Source: a bacterium
GTDB taxonomy: Bacteria; Patescibacteriota; Minisyncoccia; 2-02-FULL-40-12; IGHO2-12-FULL-4
Assembly (NCBI GenBank): GCA_030695705.1
Contig: JAUYPS010000006.1
Location: forward strand, 1-17,355
Length of the DNA: 17,355 bases
Direction of reading: 5' to 3'
Shown: in pieces, positions 1-6,723 of the stretch
Layout of the letters: the number at the start of each line of letters is the position of its first letter
How positions within the stretch are numbered: position 1 is the first letter of the stretch
The notes under the pieces: generated by a model
Told to the model about the DNA's origin: nothing
Databases searched by the model: none
What the model saw: only the letters and a program-made list of their open reading frames with translations
Made by a program: the position numbers and the translations under genes

Positions 1-165
1 ATGGTTTTTGACAGGTTTTATAAGCAGTCGGAGGTTAAAGGTTTCCGTATGAGGGAAGTAGAGAAATTTTTAAATATTAAACACGGCACTTGGCATAATG
101 CTTTAGATGATGCTAGAGCTACTTACGAAATATTTTTAAAATTACATGACAAATCAACTAATTAA
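1..165 (+). CDS. 3'-5' exonuclease, DnaQ-like (C-terminal fragment)
   Basis: Only the last 54 codons are in the window, so the true start lies upstream and the ATG at base 1 is probably internal. The tail contains the stretch HNALDDARATYEIFLKLH (residues 36-53), which matches the final Exo III motif (H, then D five residues later) of DEDDh exonucleases such as the DNA polymerase III epsilon subunit and related proofreading or RNA-trimming nucleases. The stop TAA at 163-165 lies 20 bases inside the following ribonuclease H gene, so the two are probably co-transcribed and translationally coupled. The catalytic D and E of Exo I cannot be checked because they are outside the window. The family call is fairly safe; the exact substrate is unknown. 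Confidence 0.7.
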   Translation: MVFDRFYKQSEVKGFRMREVEKFLNIKHGTWHNALDDARATYEIFLKLHDKSTN

Positions 166-592
166 GTATTTAATCCATACCGATGGGGGTTCAAGGGGTA
201 ATCCCGGGCCGGCGGCGATCGGGGTGGTAATTGAAAAATCAGGCGGCGGGTCAAAACATGAATATGGAGAATTTCTTGGTCACGCCACAAATAACGAAGC
301 TGAGTATAAAGCGGTAATTTTTGCTTTGAAAAAAGTAAAACAATTGGCAGGCAAAGCAGAAGCAGGCCAGGCGGTAGTAGAAGTGCATGCCGACAGCGAA
401 TTGCTTTGCAAGCAGCTCAACGGGGAATACAAAGTCTTGGACGAAAAAATTCAAAAGCTTTTTTTAGAAATCTGGAATTTAAGATTAGATTTTGGGGAGG
501 TGGTTTTTAAGCATGTTCCCAGAGAAGAAAATAAGGAAGCCGACCGGATGGTAAACGTGGCTCTGGATAAGGAGCTTAACAAGTTGTTGTGA
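146..592 (+). CDS. rnhA: Ribonuclease HI family protein
   Basis: This 148-residue protein would cut the RNA strand of RNA-DNA hybrids (primers, R-loops). The N-terminus has the signature HTDGGSRGNPGPAAIG (residues 11-26) with the first catalytic Asp at 13. NNEAEYKAV (about 49-57) supplies the catalytic Glu, VHADSELL (about 80-87) the next Asp, and HVPREENKEADRM (about 123-135) the last Asp. The length fits short RNase HI proteins of the RVT_3 type. The ATG at 146 overlaps the end of the upstream exonuclease gene by 20 bases in another frame, pointing to coupling of two nucleic-acid maintenance enzymes. A strong two-way terminator follows the stop directly. The family is clear from the motifs; E. 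coli-type RNase HI versus the RVT_3 subgroup is less certain. Confidence 0.9.
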   Translation: MTNQLIKYLIHTDGGSRGNPGPAAIGVVIEKSGGGSKHEYGEFLGHATNNEAEYKAVIFALKKVKQLAGKAEAGQAVVEVHADSELLCKQLNGEYKVLDEKIQKLFLEIWNLRLDFGEVVFKHVPREENKEADRMVNVALDKELNKLL

Positions 593-620
593 CAAAAAAC
601 GCTCGTTGAGCGTTTTTTGT
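592..620. terminator. Bidirectional intrinsic terminator between rnhA and rnpB
   Basis: A perfect 13-bp inverted repeat (592-604 with 608-620) around a GTT loop has a GC core (CGCTC/GAGCG) flanked by six A on the left and six T on the right. It therefore has a U-tract on either strand and can end both rnhA (plus) and the RNase P RNA (minus). Confidence 0.9.
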
Positions 621-622
621 TT

Positions 623-998
623 GCTTGGCAAATCTATAAGCCGAATTCTGTTTTTGTGTAATTATTTATCTAGGTCGTTCATTGCTGAACGGCTCAAGCG
701 AGCTAACTTTTCGAACTCTAACAAGCTAGGAATTGCTTCTGAGCTTGCTGAAGGACGCTGCTCTTGCACCCCAGTAAGAGTTTAGCCGTTTCACCCTCGA
801 CATTACTGTCGAGATTCACCCCGAAGGGTGTTCTTTGGCTTTCGCCTCAGAACGTCTCTGCTCGCATCTCTTGGATTGCTCCAGACGGGCGTTACCCGCT
901 ACTGTTTTTGGCACCTCTTAAGATAATGCCAAATGAGTGTTCGGACTTTCCTCTATCCACCCCACGCGGGCTGATAGTAATCACCCGATTTACCAAGC
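623..998 (-). ncRNA. rnpB: RNase P RNA (catalytic RNA), bacterial type A-like
   Basis: This RNA cuts the 5' leader from tRNA precursors. On the minus strand the conserved 5' block GAGGAAAGTCCGAACACTC is present (about 937-955), followed by the conserved ACAGTAGCGGGTAACGCCCG region. Near the 3' end is ACAGAATTCGGCTTATAG, the universal 3' core. The ends pair as helix P1: 988-998 forms 11 base pairs (one G-U) with 623-633, which sets the limits and gives a length near 376 nt. A stem with a GUAA tetraloop (around 799-816) is visible inside. The gene has its own promoter (1005-1032) and terminator (592-620). An open frame on the plus strand across this region is not a gene. Confidence 0.95.
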
Positions 999-1004
999 TA
1001 CATA

Positions 1005-1032
1005 AGTATATCAAAAATAAGGCAAAAATCAA
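1005..1032 (-). promoter_or_regulatory. Promoter of rnpB
   Basis: On the minus strand TTGATT (1032-1027), a 16-base spacer and TATACT (1010-1005) form a sigma-70-like promoter. The predicted start, about 7 bases downstream, coincides with base 998, the first paired base of RNase P helix P1. Confidence 0.8.
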
Positions 1033-1102
1033 GTTAATAATTGACATCTGTGGCATTTTGTTTTAAGTTATAAGGACTTTTGATCATTAAAAAGGGGTAC
1101 TC

Positions 1103-1219
1103 GTGTATAAAAATCAGGAAATGATTATGGAACAGGCGGATAGGTATTTGCCCCGCCATTATGAAAGGTTTCCGGTGGTCATTGTTGAAGCCAGAGGACA
1201 CAATCGACTCAATTTTTAA
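1103..1219 (+). CDS. Possible small ORF, 38 residues, unknown
   Basis: A GTG at 1103 opens 38 codons ending at TAA 1217-1219. It is preceded by AAGGGG about 6 bases upstream, a reasonable ribosome binding site, and followed about 30 bases later by a clear terminator, so the stretch 1070-1275 looks like a small transcription unit. The predicted peptide is charged and starts MYKNQEMIMEQADRYLPRHY, with no membrane segment. I do not recognise it. A TTGACA at 1041-1046 could be a -35 box, but no good -10 follows at normal spacing. It could equally be a non-coding transcript or a decayed gene. Confidence 0.3.
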   Translation: MYKNQEMIMEQADRYLPRHYERFPVVIVEARGHNRLNF

Positions 1220-1247
1220 GACGGAAATTAAGAGGTAAGGTTCACCG

Positions 1248-1275
1248 ACGGCTGTCATTCAGCCGTTTTTAATTT
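1248..1275 (+). terminator. Intrinsic terminator downstream of the small ORF
   Basis: The stem ACGGCTG (1248-1254) pairs with CAGCCGT (1260-1266) around a 5-base loop and is followed by a T-rich run. It separates the small unit at 1103-1219 from the surface-gene block that starts at 1303. Confidence 0.75.
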
Positions 1276-1302
1276 TTTTAATTTATAGTTAAAATTAAAT
1301 GG

Positions 1303-2058
1303 ATGCTGGGACTCACTAAGATTAAGATGAAGAATAAAAAAATAATTCTGATTTTTCTGATCTTATTTTCTTTGTTGGCCTTGTTTTACCCCAACCGGCT
1401 TTCGATCAGAAGAATTATTATTAAAAGTTATTATCAGCTTCAAGCGGCTATTCTTCCTTTGGCTTTGGACAAGGAGTCGAGTGTGAAGCTAGATGTCCCT
1501 TTCCATCGGCAGGAACGGGCTTTATCTTGCGAAATTGCTACTTTGCGCATGGTTTTAAATTATTATGGTTTGCAGGTTTCGGAAAAAGAACTTTTAGCCA
1601 AACTGCCGTTTGAAACCAGTTCTTCTCGCCAGCCGGGCAATGTTTGGGGAAATCCAAATCTTGGCTTTGTGGGAAATATCAACGGCCGGATGCCCGATAG
1701 CGGATACGGGGTCTATGAGGAGCCGATTGCCTTAGTTGCCAATCAATATAGAGAAGCCAAGGCCTTACGAGGAACTACGCTGGTCACCATTTTGCAAGAG
1801 GTGGTCAATGGCCGGCCGGTAATTGTGTGGGGGCATATTTCTTCCGGAAAGGATATCTCTTGGAGAACCACGGAAGGCGAGTATATCAAAGCAATTTATG
1901 GGGAGCATACTAAAATTATAACCGGTTTTTATGGTACCGCTTCAAATCCTGAATATTTGATTTTGCTCGATCCGATTTACGGAAAAGTTGTTTGGCGAAC
2001 AGATAAGTTTCTTCAAAATTGGGCTTCTCTTGACAATAGAGCTGTAGTAGTGTATTAA
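1303..2058 (+). CDS. Membrane-anchored C39-like cysteine peptidase
   Basis: The 251-residue protein starts with a basic stretch and a hydrophobic segment (about residues 13-28), consistent with a signal anchor that puts the rest outside the membrane. The body resembles Peptidase_C39_2 (papain-like). LDVPFHRQERALSCEIATLRM carries the likely nucleophile Cys76 after the DVPFHRQ lead-in typical of the family, YGEHTKIITGF gives His202, and LLDPIYG gives Asp223. The substrate is unknown; family members cleave leader peptides or act on cell-surface proteins. ATG 1303 is taken as the start. ATG 1327 (MKNKKI) is equally plausible and gives a more typical signal-anchor start; neither has a strong ribosome binding site. 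A second, diverged member follows 7 bases downstream, so the two are likely co-expressed. Confidence 0.75.
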   Translation: MLGLTKIKMKNKKIILIFLILFSLLALFYPNRLSIRRIIIKSYYQLQAAILPLALDKESSVKLDVPFHRQERALSCEIATLRMVLNYYGLQVSEKELLAKLPFETSSSRQPGNVWGNPNLGFVGNINGRMPDSGYGVYEEPIALVANQYREAKALRGTTLVTILQEVVNGRPVIVWGHISSGKDISWRTTEGEYIKAIYGEHTKIITGFYGTASNPEYLILLDPIYGKVVWRTDKFLQNWASLDNRAVVVY

Positions 2059-2065
2059 TTAAGTA

Positions 2066-2809
2066 ATGATTAAGTGGTCTCTTGTATTTTTATTTATTCT
2101 TGCCGTTGTCATAACGGTTGTTTTTTTAATGCCAAAGAGTGGGGATCTGGCTAGGGAAACAATAACTTTGCCCGGCATGGTTGAATCACCTAGCCCTACC
2201 AAAACCTTTCTGGTAGAGCCGGAAAAAAGTAGTCAGCCAATTTCCAAGTCCATAAATATGGAAGTGCAATTTACCAGCCAGGCGCCTTTTGGGGTCTGGG
2301 ATCACTTGCATGATGAGGCCTGCGAAGAGGCTTCTATTCTAATGGCTTACGCTTGGGCTAACGAGGTTGTTCTTGACCCTCAATTGGCGGATGGAGAATT
2401 AAAAAAACTAGCTGAATGGCAGGCCGCTAATTTTGGTTTTTTCGAAAGCACGACTGCGGAACAGACCGCGCGTCTGGCCAAAGAATTTTATGGACTTAAT
2501 GTCGATTTGATTAATAACCCTACTCGGGAAGAAATAAAAAAAAAATTGGATGAAGGGAACTTGGTGGTGATGGGCATGGCCGGAAGATTACTTGGTAATC
2601 CTCATTTTAAGCCGCCTGGGCCGGTTTATCACATGCTGATTATAAAAGGGTACGATCATGCCGGGTTTTTCACCAATGATCCTGGCACGAAGTATGGAAA
2701 AAACTATTATTATTCTTACGATACAATCATGAATTCGGCTCATGATTGGACAGGAGCCGAGGAAGAGATTTATACTTCACCTGCAGTTGCTTTAGTTATT
2801 TCTAGGTAA
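2066..2809 (+). CDS. Second membrane-anchored C39-like cysteine peptidase
   Basis: This 247-residue protein has an N-terminal hydrophobic segment (about residues 4-22), a Pro/Ser/Thr/Lys-rich linker (about 35-62), then a Peptidase_C39_2-like domain. The domain opens with MEVQFTSQAPFGVWD. HDEACEEASILMAY holds the likely nucleophile Cys86, VYHMLIIKGYD the likely His189, and FTNDPGTKYGKNYYY Asp205. The DEACEEAS pattern is typical of this domain in low-GC and candidate-phylum bacteria. It lies 7 bases after the first peptidase gene but is quite different from it in sequence, so it is not a recent duplication. Position beside sugar-transfer genes suggests a role in surface processing; that part is inference. 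A palindromic repeat begins 8 bases after its stop. Confidence 0.75.
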   Translation: MIKWSLVFLFILAVVITVVFLMPKSGDLARETITLPGMVESPSPTKTFLVEPEKSSQPISKSINMEVQFTSQAPFGVWDHLHDEACEEASILMAYAWANEVVLDPQLADGELKKLAEWQAANFGFFESTTAEQTARLAKEFYGLNVDLINNPTREEIKKKLDEGNLVVMGMAGRLLGNPHFKPPGPVYHMLIIKGYDHAGFFTNDPGTKYGKNYYYSYDTIMNSAHDWTGAEEEIYTSPAVALVISR

Positions 2810-2816
2810 ATATCCA

Positions 2817-2897
2817 GGCAAATCAGGCCATACACCTGCTCGAAAATTCCCGAGCGAAGAGTCGAGGGTCGAGAGCAGGTTGTATGGCTGATTTGCC
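2817..2897 (+). repeat. Palindromic element, copy 1 (intergenic)
   Basis: This is an 81-bp near-perfect hairpin. The left arm 2817-2841 pairs with the right arm 2873-2897 with two single-base bulges. The outer part GCAAATCAG(G)CCATAC pairs with GTATGGCTGATTTGC and the inner part is CCTGCTC with GAGCAGG. Copies 2 to 4 have CCCACTC with GAGTGGG at that place, so two positions changed on both sides and kept pairing. The apex dinucleotide at 2858-2859 is AG. It fills the gap between a peptidase gene and the sugar transferase gene, ending 15 bases before the latter's ATG. Confidence 0.92.
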
Positions 2898-2911
2898 CAA
2901 GTAATTAGTTT

Positions 2912-4297
2912 ATGAAGAAGTCTGAATTATTTTTTAATACCATACTGTTGCCATTTGATTTTCTGATGATCATTGTGGCTGGTCTGGCCACCTACTTTTT
3001 TCGTACGAAAATCTTATCTTCTTTCCGGCCGGTTCTTTTCGAACTCAACTTGCCTTTTGAGGAGTATTTTTTACTGGTTTCGGCGGCGGCCATTTTGTTT
3101 GTCATAATTTTTGCCGTGTCAGGTTTATATAGTTTAAAAACGACTACGGGAAGGATTGAAGAATTTTTCCGGGTAGTAATTGCTTCTTCAGCTGGAGTCA
3201 TGGGTTTGATCGTTTATATTTTCTTGAGACAAGAACTTTTTGACTCCCGCTTTCTGGTGATGGGTGGATGGATTCTGACAATTATTTTTGTTTCCATAGG
3301 AAGGTTTTTAGTCCGTCATTTGCAGAAAAATCTTGTGGCCCGCTACGACTTTGGTATCCATAAAGTTTTGATCATAGGAGACGATAAGGTCTCTGCAAAA
3401 ATTACCGAAGAGATTAAAAAGAACCCTTCGGTGGGCTATCGTGTGGTAAAGCACCTGGAAAATCCGGAAGTATCGGAAATCAAATCGGCTATTGGTAATC
3501 CGGGGATAGATGAAGTAATTTTGGCTAACCCGAACTATCCTTCCGAAAAAGTTTTGGAAATTGTTGATTTTTGTAATGAGAATCACCTCGCCTTTAAATT
3601 TGTCCCCAATATTTACCAGACGCTTACTACTAATTTTTCGGTAGATGTTTTAGCGGGTGTGCCGGTAATTGAATTGCGGCGAACCAATCTGGATGGATGG
3701 GGGAGAGTGATAAAAAGGACAGTTGATGTGATTGGAAGCGTTCTGGCGCTGATAATATTTTCTCCGATATTGTTATTGGTGGCCTTTGCTATCAAATGGG
3801 AGACGGAAGGTCCTGTTCTGGTTCGTCTACGGCGTGTCAGTCAGGGAAAAGAATTCAACCTTTTGAAATTCCGTTCGATGATTAAAAATGCCGAAGAGCT
3901 CAAGCCATACCTGGCTACTTTAAATGAAAGAAGCGACGGTCCGCTTTTTAAAATTAAAAATGATCCGCGTATAACTAGAGTAGGAAAGTTTATCCGGCGC
4001 TATCGTTTGGACGAATTGCCTCAATTCCAGAACGTAGTAAAAGGCGAGATGAGTTTAGTCGGTCCCCGCCCGCACCAGCCGGATGAAATTGCTAACTATG
4101 AGAAGCATCACAAAAAGGTCTTATCGATAAAAGCGGGAGTAACCGGTCTGGCGCAGGTTTCGGGAAGTTCCGATCTGCCATTTGAAGAAGAAGTGGCGCT
4201 CGATTCTTTTTACATTGAAAACTGGTCTCTGATTCAAGACATCAAAATTCTTCTCAAAACCGGAGTCAAAATGCTTCTCGACCGTTCGGCGGTGTAG
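2912..4297 (+). CDS. Polyprenyl-phosphate sugar-1-phosphate transferase (WbaP/EpsL-like)
   Basis: The 461-residue membrane enzyme would start surface-glycan synthesis by moving a hexose-1-phosphate from a nucleotide sugar onto undecaprenyl phosphate. There are four N-terminal membrane segments (about residues 8-30, 48-74, 86-110 and 111-130), a Rossmann-like middle domain starting KVLIIGDDKVSAK (about 152), and a further hydrophobic segment (about 268-290). The catalytic bacterial sugar transferase domain follows, with LLKFRSM, RYRLDELPQ (catalytic pair Asp367-Glu368), GEMSLVGPRP and GVTGLAQVSG, all hallmarks of the polyisoprenyl-phosphate hexose-1-phosphate transferase family. Length matches the long WbaP-like class. 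A palindromic repeat sits immediately upstream. The sugar is not predictable. Confidence 0.9.
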   Translation: MKKSELFFNTILLPFDFLMIIVAGLATYFFRTKILSSFRPVLFELNLPFEEYFLLVSAAAILFVIIFAVSGLYSLKTTTGRIEEFFRVVIASSAGVMGLIVYIFLRQELFDSRFLVMGGWILTIIFVSIGRFLVRHLQKNLVARYDFGIHKVLIIGDDKVSAKITEEIKKNPSVGYRVVKHLENPEVSEIKSAIGNPGIDEVILANPNYPSEKVLEIVDFCNENHLAFKFVPNIYQTLTTNFSVDVLAGVPVIELRRTNLDGWGRVIKRTVDVIGSVLALIIFSPILLLVAFAIKWETEGPVLVRLRRVSQGKEFNLLKFRSMIKNAEELKPYLATLNERSDGPLFKIKNDPRITRVGKFIRRYRLDELPQFQNVVKGEMSLVGPRPHQPDEIANYEKHHKKVLSIKAGVTGLAQVSGSSDLPFEEEVALDSFYIENWSLIQDIKILLKTGVKMLLDRSAV

Positions 4298-4330
4298 AAC
4301 TTTTCTTTTTAACTTGTTAAACTTGTGGCC

Positions 4331-5404
4331 ATGCGAGTGGCCTTGGTTCATGATTATCTAAATCAGTATGGAGGGGGAGAAAGGGTGCTGGGAACTTTTT
4401 GCGAGATGTTCCCGCAGGCGCCGATTTTTACTTTGCTTTATGATGAAAAATTAACAGGGCGAGCTTTCGCTGATCGGCACATTTATACTTCTTTTCTGCA
4501 AAAAATTCCGGGAGCGAAGCGTTATCACCGGTGGCTACCCATGCTGATGCCCATAGCTGTAGAACAGTTTGACTTGTCTGCTTTTGATCTAGTTGTTTCT
4601 AATTCGGCCTCCTTTGCCAAAGGAGTGATTACTAAGCCACGTACCAAACATATTTCTTACTGCATGACCCCCACCCGTTTTTTGTGGGACGACAGCCATA
4701 AGTATCTCGACGAATTTCAAAAACCTGGATTGATTAAAAAATTCACTCCGTTTTTTTTAAACTATTTACGGATTTGGGATCAGGATGCCAGTTCACGGGT
4801 CGATCAATTTGTGGCCATTTCCGATTTTATTAAAGAGAGGATTAGAAAATATTATCAAAGGGATTCTTTGGTGGTGCATCCGCCGGTGAATACCGCCAAG
4901 TTTAATATTGCTGATCAAATAGGAGATTATTTTTTAATGGTGGGGCGGATGGTTCCTTATAAAAGATTTGATTTGGCTATTAGTGTTTTTAACGAATTGG
5001 GATGGCCTTTAAAAATTATCGGGGATGGTCCGCAAAAAAGCCATTTGCAGAAAATCTCCAAGAAAAACATAGAGTTTCTGGGTTTAGTTTCAGATTATAA
5101 ATTGCCCCTTTTTTATTCACATGCCAGAGCGGTTATTTTTCCCCAGGAAGAGGACTTCGGCATCGTGCCGGTAGAAGCCATGGCTTCCGGCCGCCCGGTG
5201 ATTGCCTTTCGGGCTGGGGGAGTTCTAGAGACAGTCAAAGAAGGTGAGAGCGGCCTATTTTTTGACGAACAGACGGAGGAGTTATTGCTGAAAGTTTTGC
5301 AGAATTTCAATCATCTCGATTTTGACCCCCAGCATATCAAAGCCAGGGCCGCTTTGTTTGATCAGGAAATTTTTAAAGACAAATGGAGAAAAATAATTAA
5401 CTAA
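4331..5404 (+). CDS. Glycosyltransferase, GT4 family
   Basis: The protein is a cytoplasmic, probably membrane-associated, retaining glycosyltransferase with two Rossmann domains. The N-terminus MRVALVHDYLNQYGGGERV has the glycine-rich acceptor loop. The C-terminal half has YFLMVGRMVPYKRFDLAI (the sugar-nucleotide domain with basic residues) and EEDFGIVPVEAMASGRPVIA, the E-x7-E nucleotide-sugar motif of GT4. Length (about 357) is normal. ATG 4331 is chosen because the family usually starts MRVALVHD; a GTG two codons upstream (4325) is possible, and neither has a clear ribosome binding site. It follows the sugar-phosphate transferase by about 30 bases and is likely to add the second or a later sugar of the lipid-linked chain. 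Donor and linkage are unknown. Confidence 0.88.
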   Translation: MRVALVHDYLNQYGGGERVLGTFCEMFPQAPIFTLLYDEKLTGRAFADRHIYTSFLQKIPGAKRYHRWLPMLMPIAVEQFDLSAFDLVVSNSASFAKGVITKPRTKHISYCMTPTRFLWDDSHKYLDEFQKPGLIKKFTPFFLNYLRIWDQDASSRVDQFVAISDFIKERIRKYYQRDSLVVHPPVNTAKFNIADQIGDYFLMVGRMVPYKRFDLAISVFNELGWPLKIIGDGPQKSHLQKISKKNIEFLGLVSDYKLPLFYSHARAVIFPQEEDFGIVPVEAMASGRPVIAFRAGGVLETVKEGESGLFFDEQTEELLLKVLQNFNHLDFDPQHIKARAALFDQEIFKDKWRKIIN

Positions 5405-5483
5405 GCAAATCAGCCATACACCCACTCGAAAATTCCCGAGCGACCAGTCGAGGGTCGAGAGTGGGTTGGTATGGCTGATTTGC
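5405..5483 (+). repeat. Palindromic element, copy 2 (intergenic, at a gene start)
   Basis: The outer arms GCAAATCAGCCATAC (5405-5419) and GTATGGCTGATTTGC (5469-5483) pair perfectly over 15 bp, then a small asymmetric bulge, then CCCACTC (5421-5427) with GAGTGGG (5459-5465). The apex dinucleotide at 5444-5445 is CC. The right arms of copies 1 and 2 are identical over 15 bases. The element lies between two glycosyltransferase genes and reaches to 12 bases before the likely TTG start of the second; its right arm is readable in frame with that gene. Confidence 0.92.
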
Positions 5484-5495
5484 AGAAGATATAAT

Positions 5496-6692
5496 TTGGA
5501 CATCGGAATTGATTTAAGGGTTTTAGCCGGGGGTTCATACGGAGGAATCGCCCAATATATTCTCGGTCTTTTGCCGGAACTTTTTAAGATAGATCGTAAA
5601 ATTAAATTTAAGCTTTTTTTTAATGCTTATAAAAAAAATCTGCCTAATTACCTTTGGCTGAAAGACGAAAACGTTCAGCTTTTTCAGTTTAATTATCCGA
5701 ATCGCTTAATTTTTACCTCTTCAATACTTTTTGATTACCCCAAGCTAGATAACTTAATCAGGGGAGTGGATGTCTTTTTCAGCCCCCATTTTTTTGCCGC
5801 TCCTCTTTTGCCTCAATGCCGTTCGGTAGTTACTTTTCATGACCTTTCTTTTATCCGCCATTCGGAGTTTTTTTCTTTGCGCCAAAACATCTGGCATCGT
5901 CTGGAAATGAGTCCAAAGAAACAAGCTATACGGGCAGATAAAGTTATTGCTGTTTCAGAGTCCACCAAAAACGATCTGGTGAACCTTTTCGGAATTGACC
6001 CCAAAAAAATTCATGTTATTTATTCTGGTATCTATTCTGGAAGCAAATTGGAAATACCACCCACTCTCGACCCTCGACTCCTCGCTCGGGAATTTTCGAG
6101 TGGGTGTATTTCCGATTTGCTTCGGGTGAAGAAAAAACACAATTTGCCGGAAAAATTTTTTCTGTTTCTCGGTACTTTAGAGCCGCGTAAAAACATTGTT
6201 GGAATTTTAAGAGCTTTTACTTATCTGAAATCAAATGGCCAGATTCCCGAGGATGGCCACTTAGTAATTGCCGGTTCGCGGGGCTGGCTCTATGATGACA
6301 TTCTAAAAATTTATGACAGCTCTCCCCACAAAAGATTTATTCATTTTATCGGTCCGGTAGAAGAGCAGGACAAATCGTTCCTCTATCTTTTGTCTCGGGT
6401 TTTTGTTTATCCAAGTTTCTTTGAGGGTTTTGGCTTTCCACCTCTGGAAGCGATGTCGCTGGGAGTGCCGGTGATTACTTCAAAGGTTTCCTCTCTTCCG
6501 GAAGTAGTGGGAGATGCCGGTCTGATGGTAGATCCTTATAATCTAAAAGAGATAGCCGAGCAGATGAAAAATCTTTTTTTGGATGATAAATTACGCGACT
6601 TTTACATTGAAAAAGGCCAAAAAAGAGCCAAAGAATTCTCTTGGAAAAAATCAGCCGAAGAAACTCTCAAAGTTTTGACTTTTACACAGTAG
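5496..6692 (+). CDS. Glycosyltransferase, GT4 family, with an in-frame palindromic insert
   Basis: TTG 5496 gives the N-terminus MDIGIDLRVLAGGSYGGIAQY, typical of GT4 enzymes, with AGAAG about 7 bases upstream. An upstream TTG at 5466 would add ten residues coded by a palindromic element and is less likely. HDLSFIRHSEFF, KVIAVSESTKNDL, FFLFLGTLEPRKNIVGIL and FEGFGFPPLEAMSLGVPVITS (E-x7-E motif) are family hallmarks. Between VIYSG and VKKKHNLPEKFF, where relatives have a short loop before the second domain, lie about 28 extra residues (about 182-210 from this start) encoded by palindromic copy 3. The frame is intact and all core motifs survive, so the enzyme may still work. It probably acts on the same glycan as its neighbours. 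Confidence 0.87.
   Translation: MDIGIDLRVLAGGSYGGIAQYILGLLPELFKIDRKIKFKLFFNAYKKNLPNYLWLKDENVQLFQFNYPNRLIFTSSILFDYPKLDNLIRGVDVFFSPHFFAAPLLPQCRSVVTFHDLSFIRHSEFFSLRQNIWHRLEMSPKKQAIRADKVIAVSESTKNDLVNLFGIDPKKIHVIYSGIYSGSKLEIPPTLDPRLLAREFSSGCISDLLRVKKKHNLPEKFFLFLGTLEPRKNIVGILRAFTYLKSNGQIPEDGHLVIAGSRGWLYDDILKIYDSSPHKRFIHFIGPVEEQDKSFLYLLSRVFVYPSFFEGFGFPPLEAMSLGVPVITSKVSSLPEVVGDAGLMVDPYNLKEIAEQMKNLFLDDKLRDFYIEKGQKRAKEFSWKKSAEETLKVLTFTQ
6040..6123 (-). repeat. Palindromic element, copy 3 (inside a glycosyltransferase gene)
   Basis: This copy is in the opposite orientation to the other three. Arms GAAGCAAATTGGAAATAC (6040-6057) and GTATTTCCGATTTGCTTC (6106-6123) pair over 18 bp with one G-U. The central part matches the shared core in reverse, with apex dinucleotide GG when read in element orientation. 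The 84-bp span is 28 codons, is read through in frame, and adds a peptide running roughly KLEIPPTLDPRLLAREFSSG and onward at the link between the two glycosyltransferase domains. Confidence 0.92.
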
Positions 6693-6707
6693 TATTTCGC
6701 CTTCCAG

Positions 6708-6716
6708 TGCTATAAT
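6708..6716 (+). promoter_or_regulatory. Extended -10 promoter of the DUF4012 gene
   Basis: TGC followed by a perfect TATAAT (6711-6716) lies 7 bases before the ATG at 6724. No good -35 is seen at normal spacing, which fits an extended -10 promoter. Transcription would begin at about 6722-6724, giving a leaderless or nearly leaderless message. Confidence 0.6.
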
Positions 6717-6723
6717 AGAAGCA

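Noticed and set aside
764..1066. 100-codon open frame on the plus strand
   Set aside because: It lies across the RNase P RNA gene on the opposite strand; the conserved RNA motifs and helix P1 explain the sequence.
1034..1258. 74-codon open frame on the minus strand
   Set aside because: It begins inside the terminator stem at 1248-1266 and overlaps the rnpB promoter; no ribosome binding site or recognisable protein.
2817..2897. Simple transcription terminator
   Set aside because: The hairpin is much longer than a terminator, has no T-run after it, and the same sequence occurs inside two coding regions.
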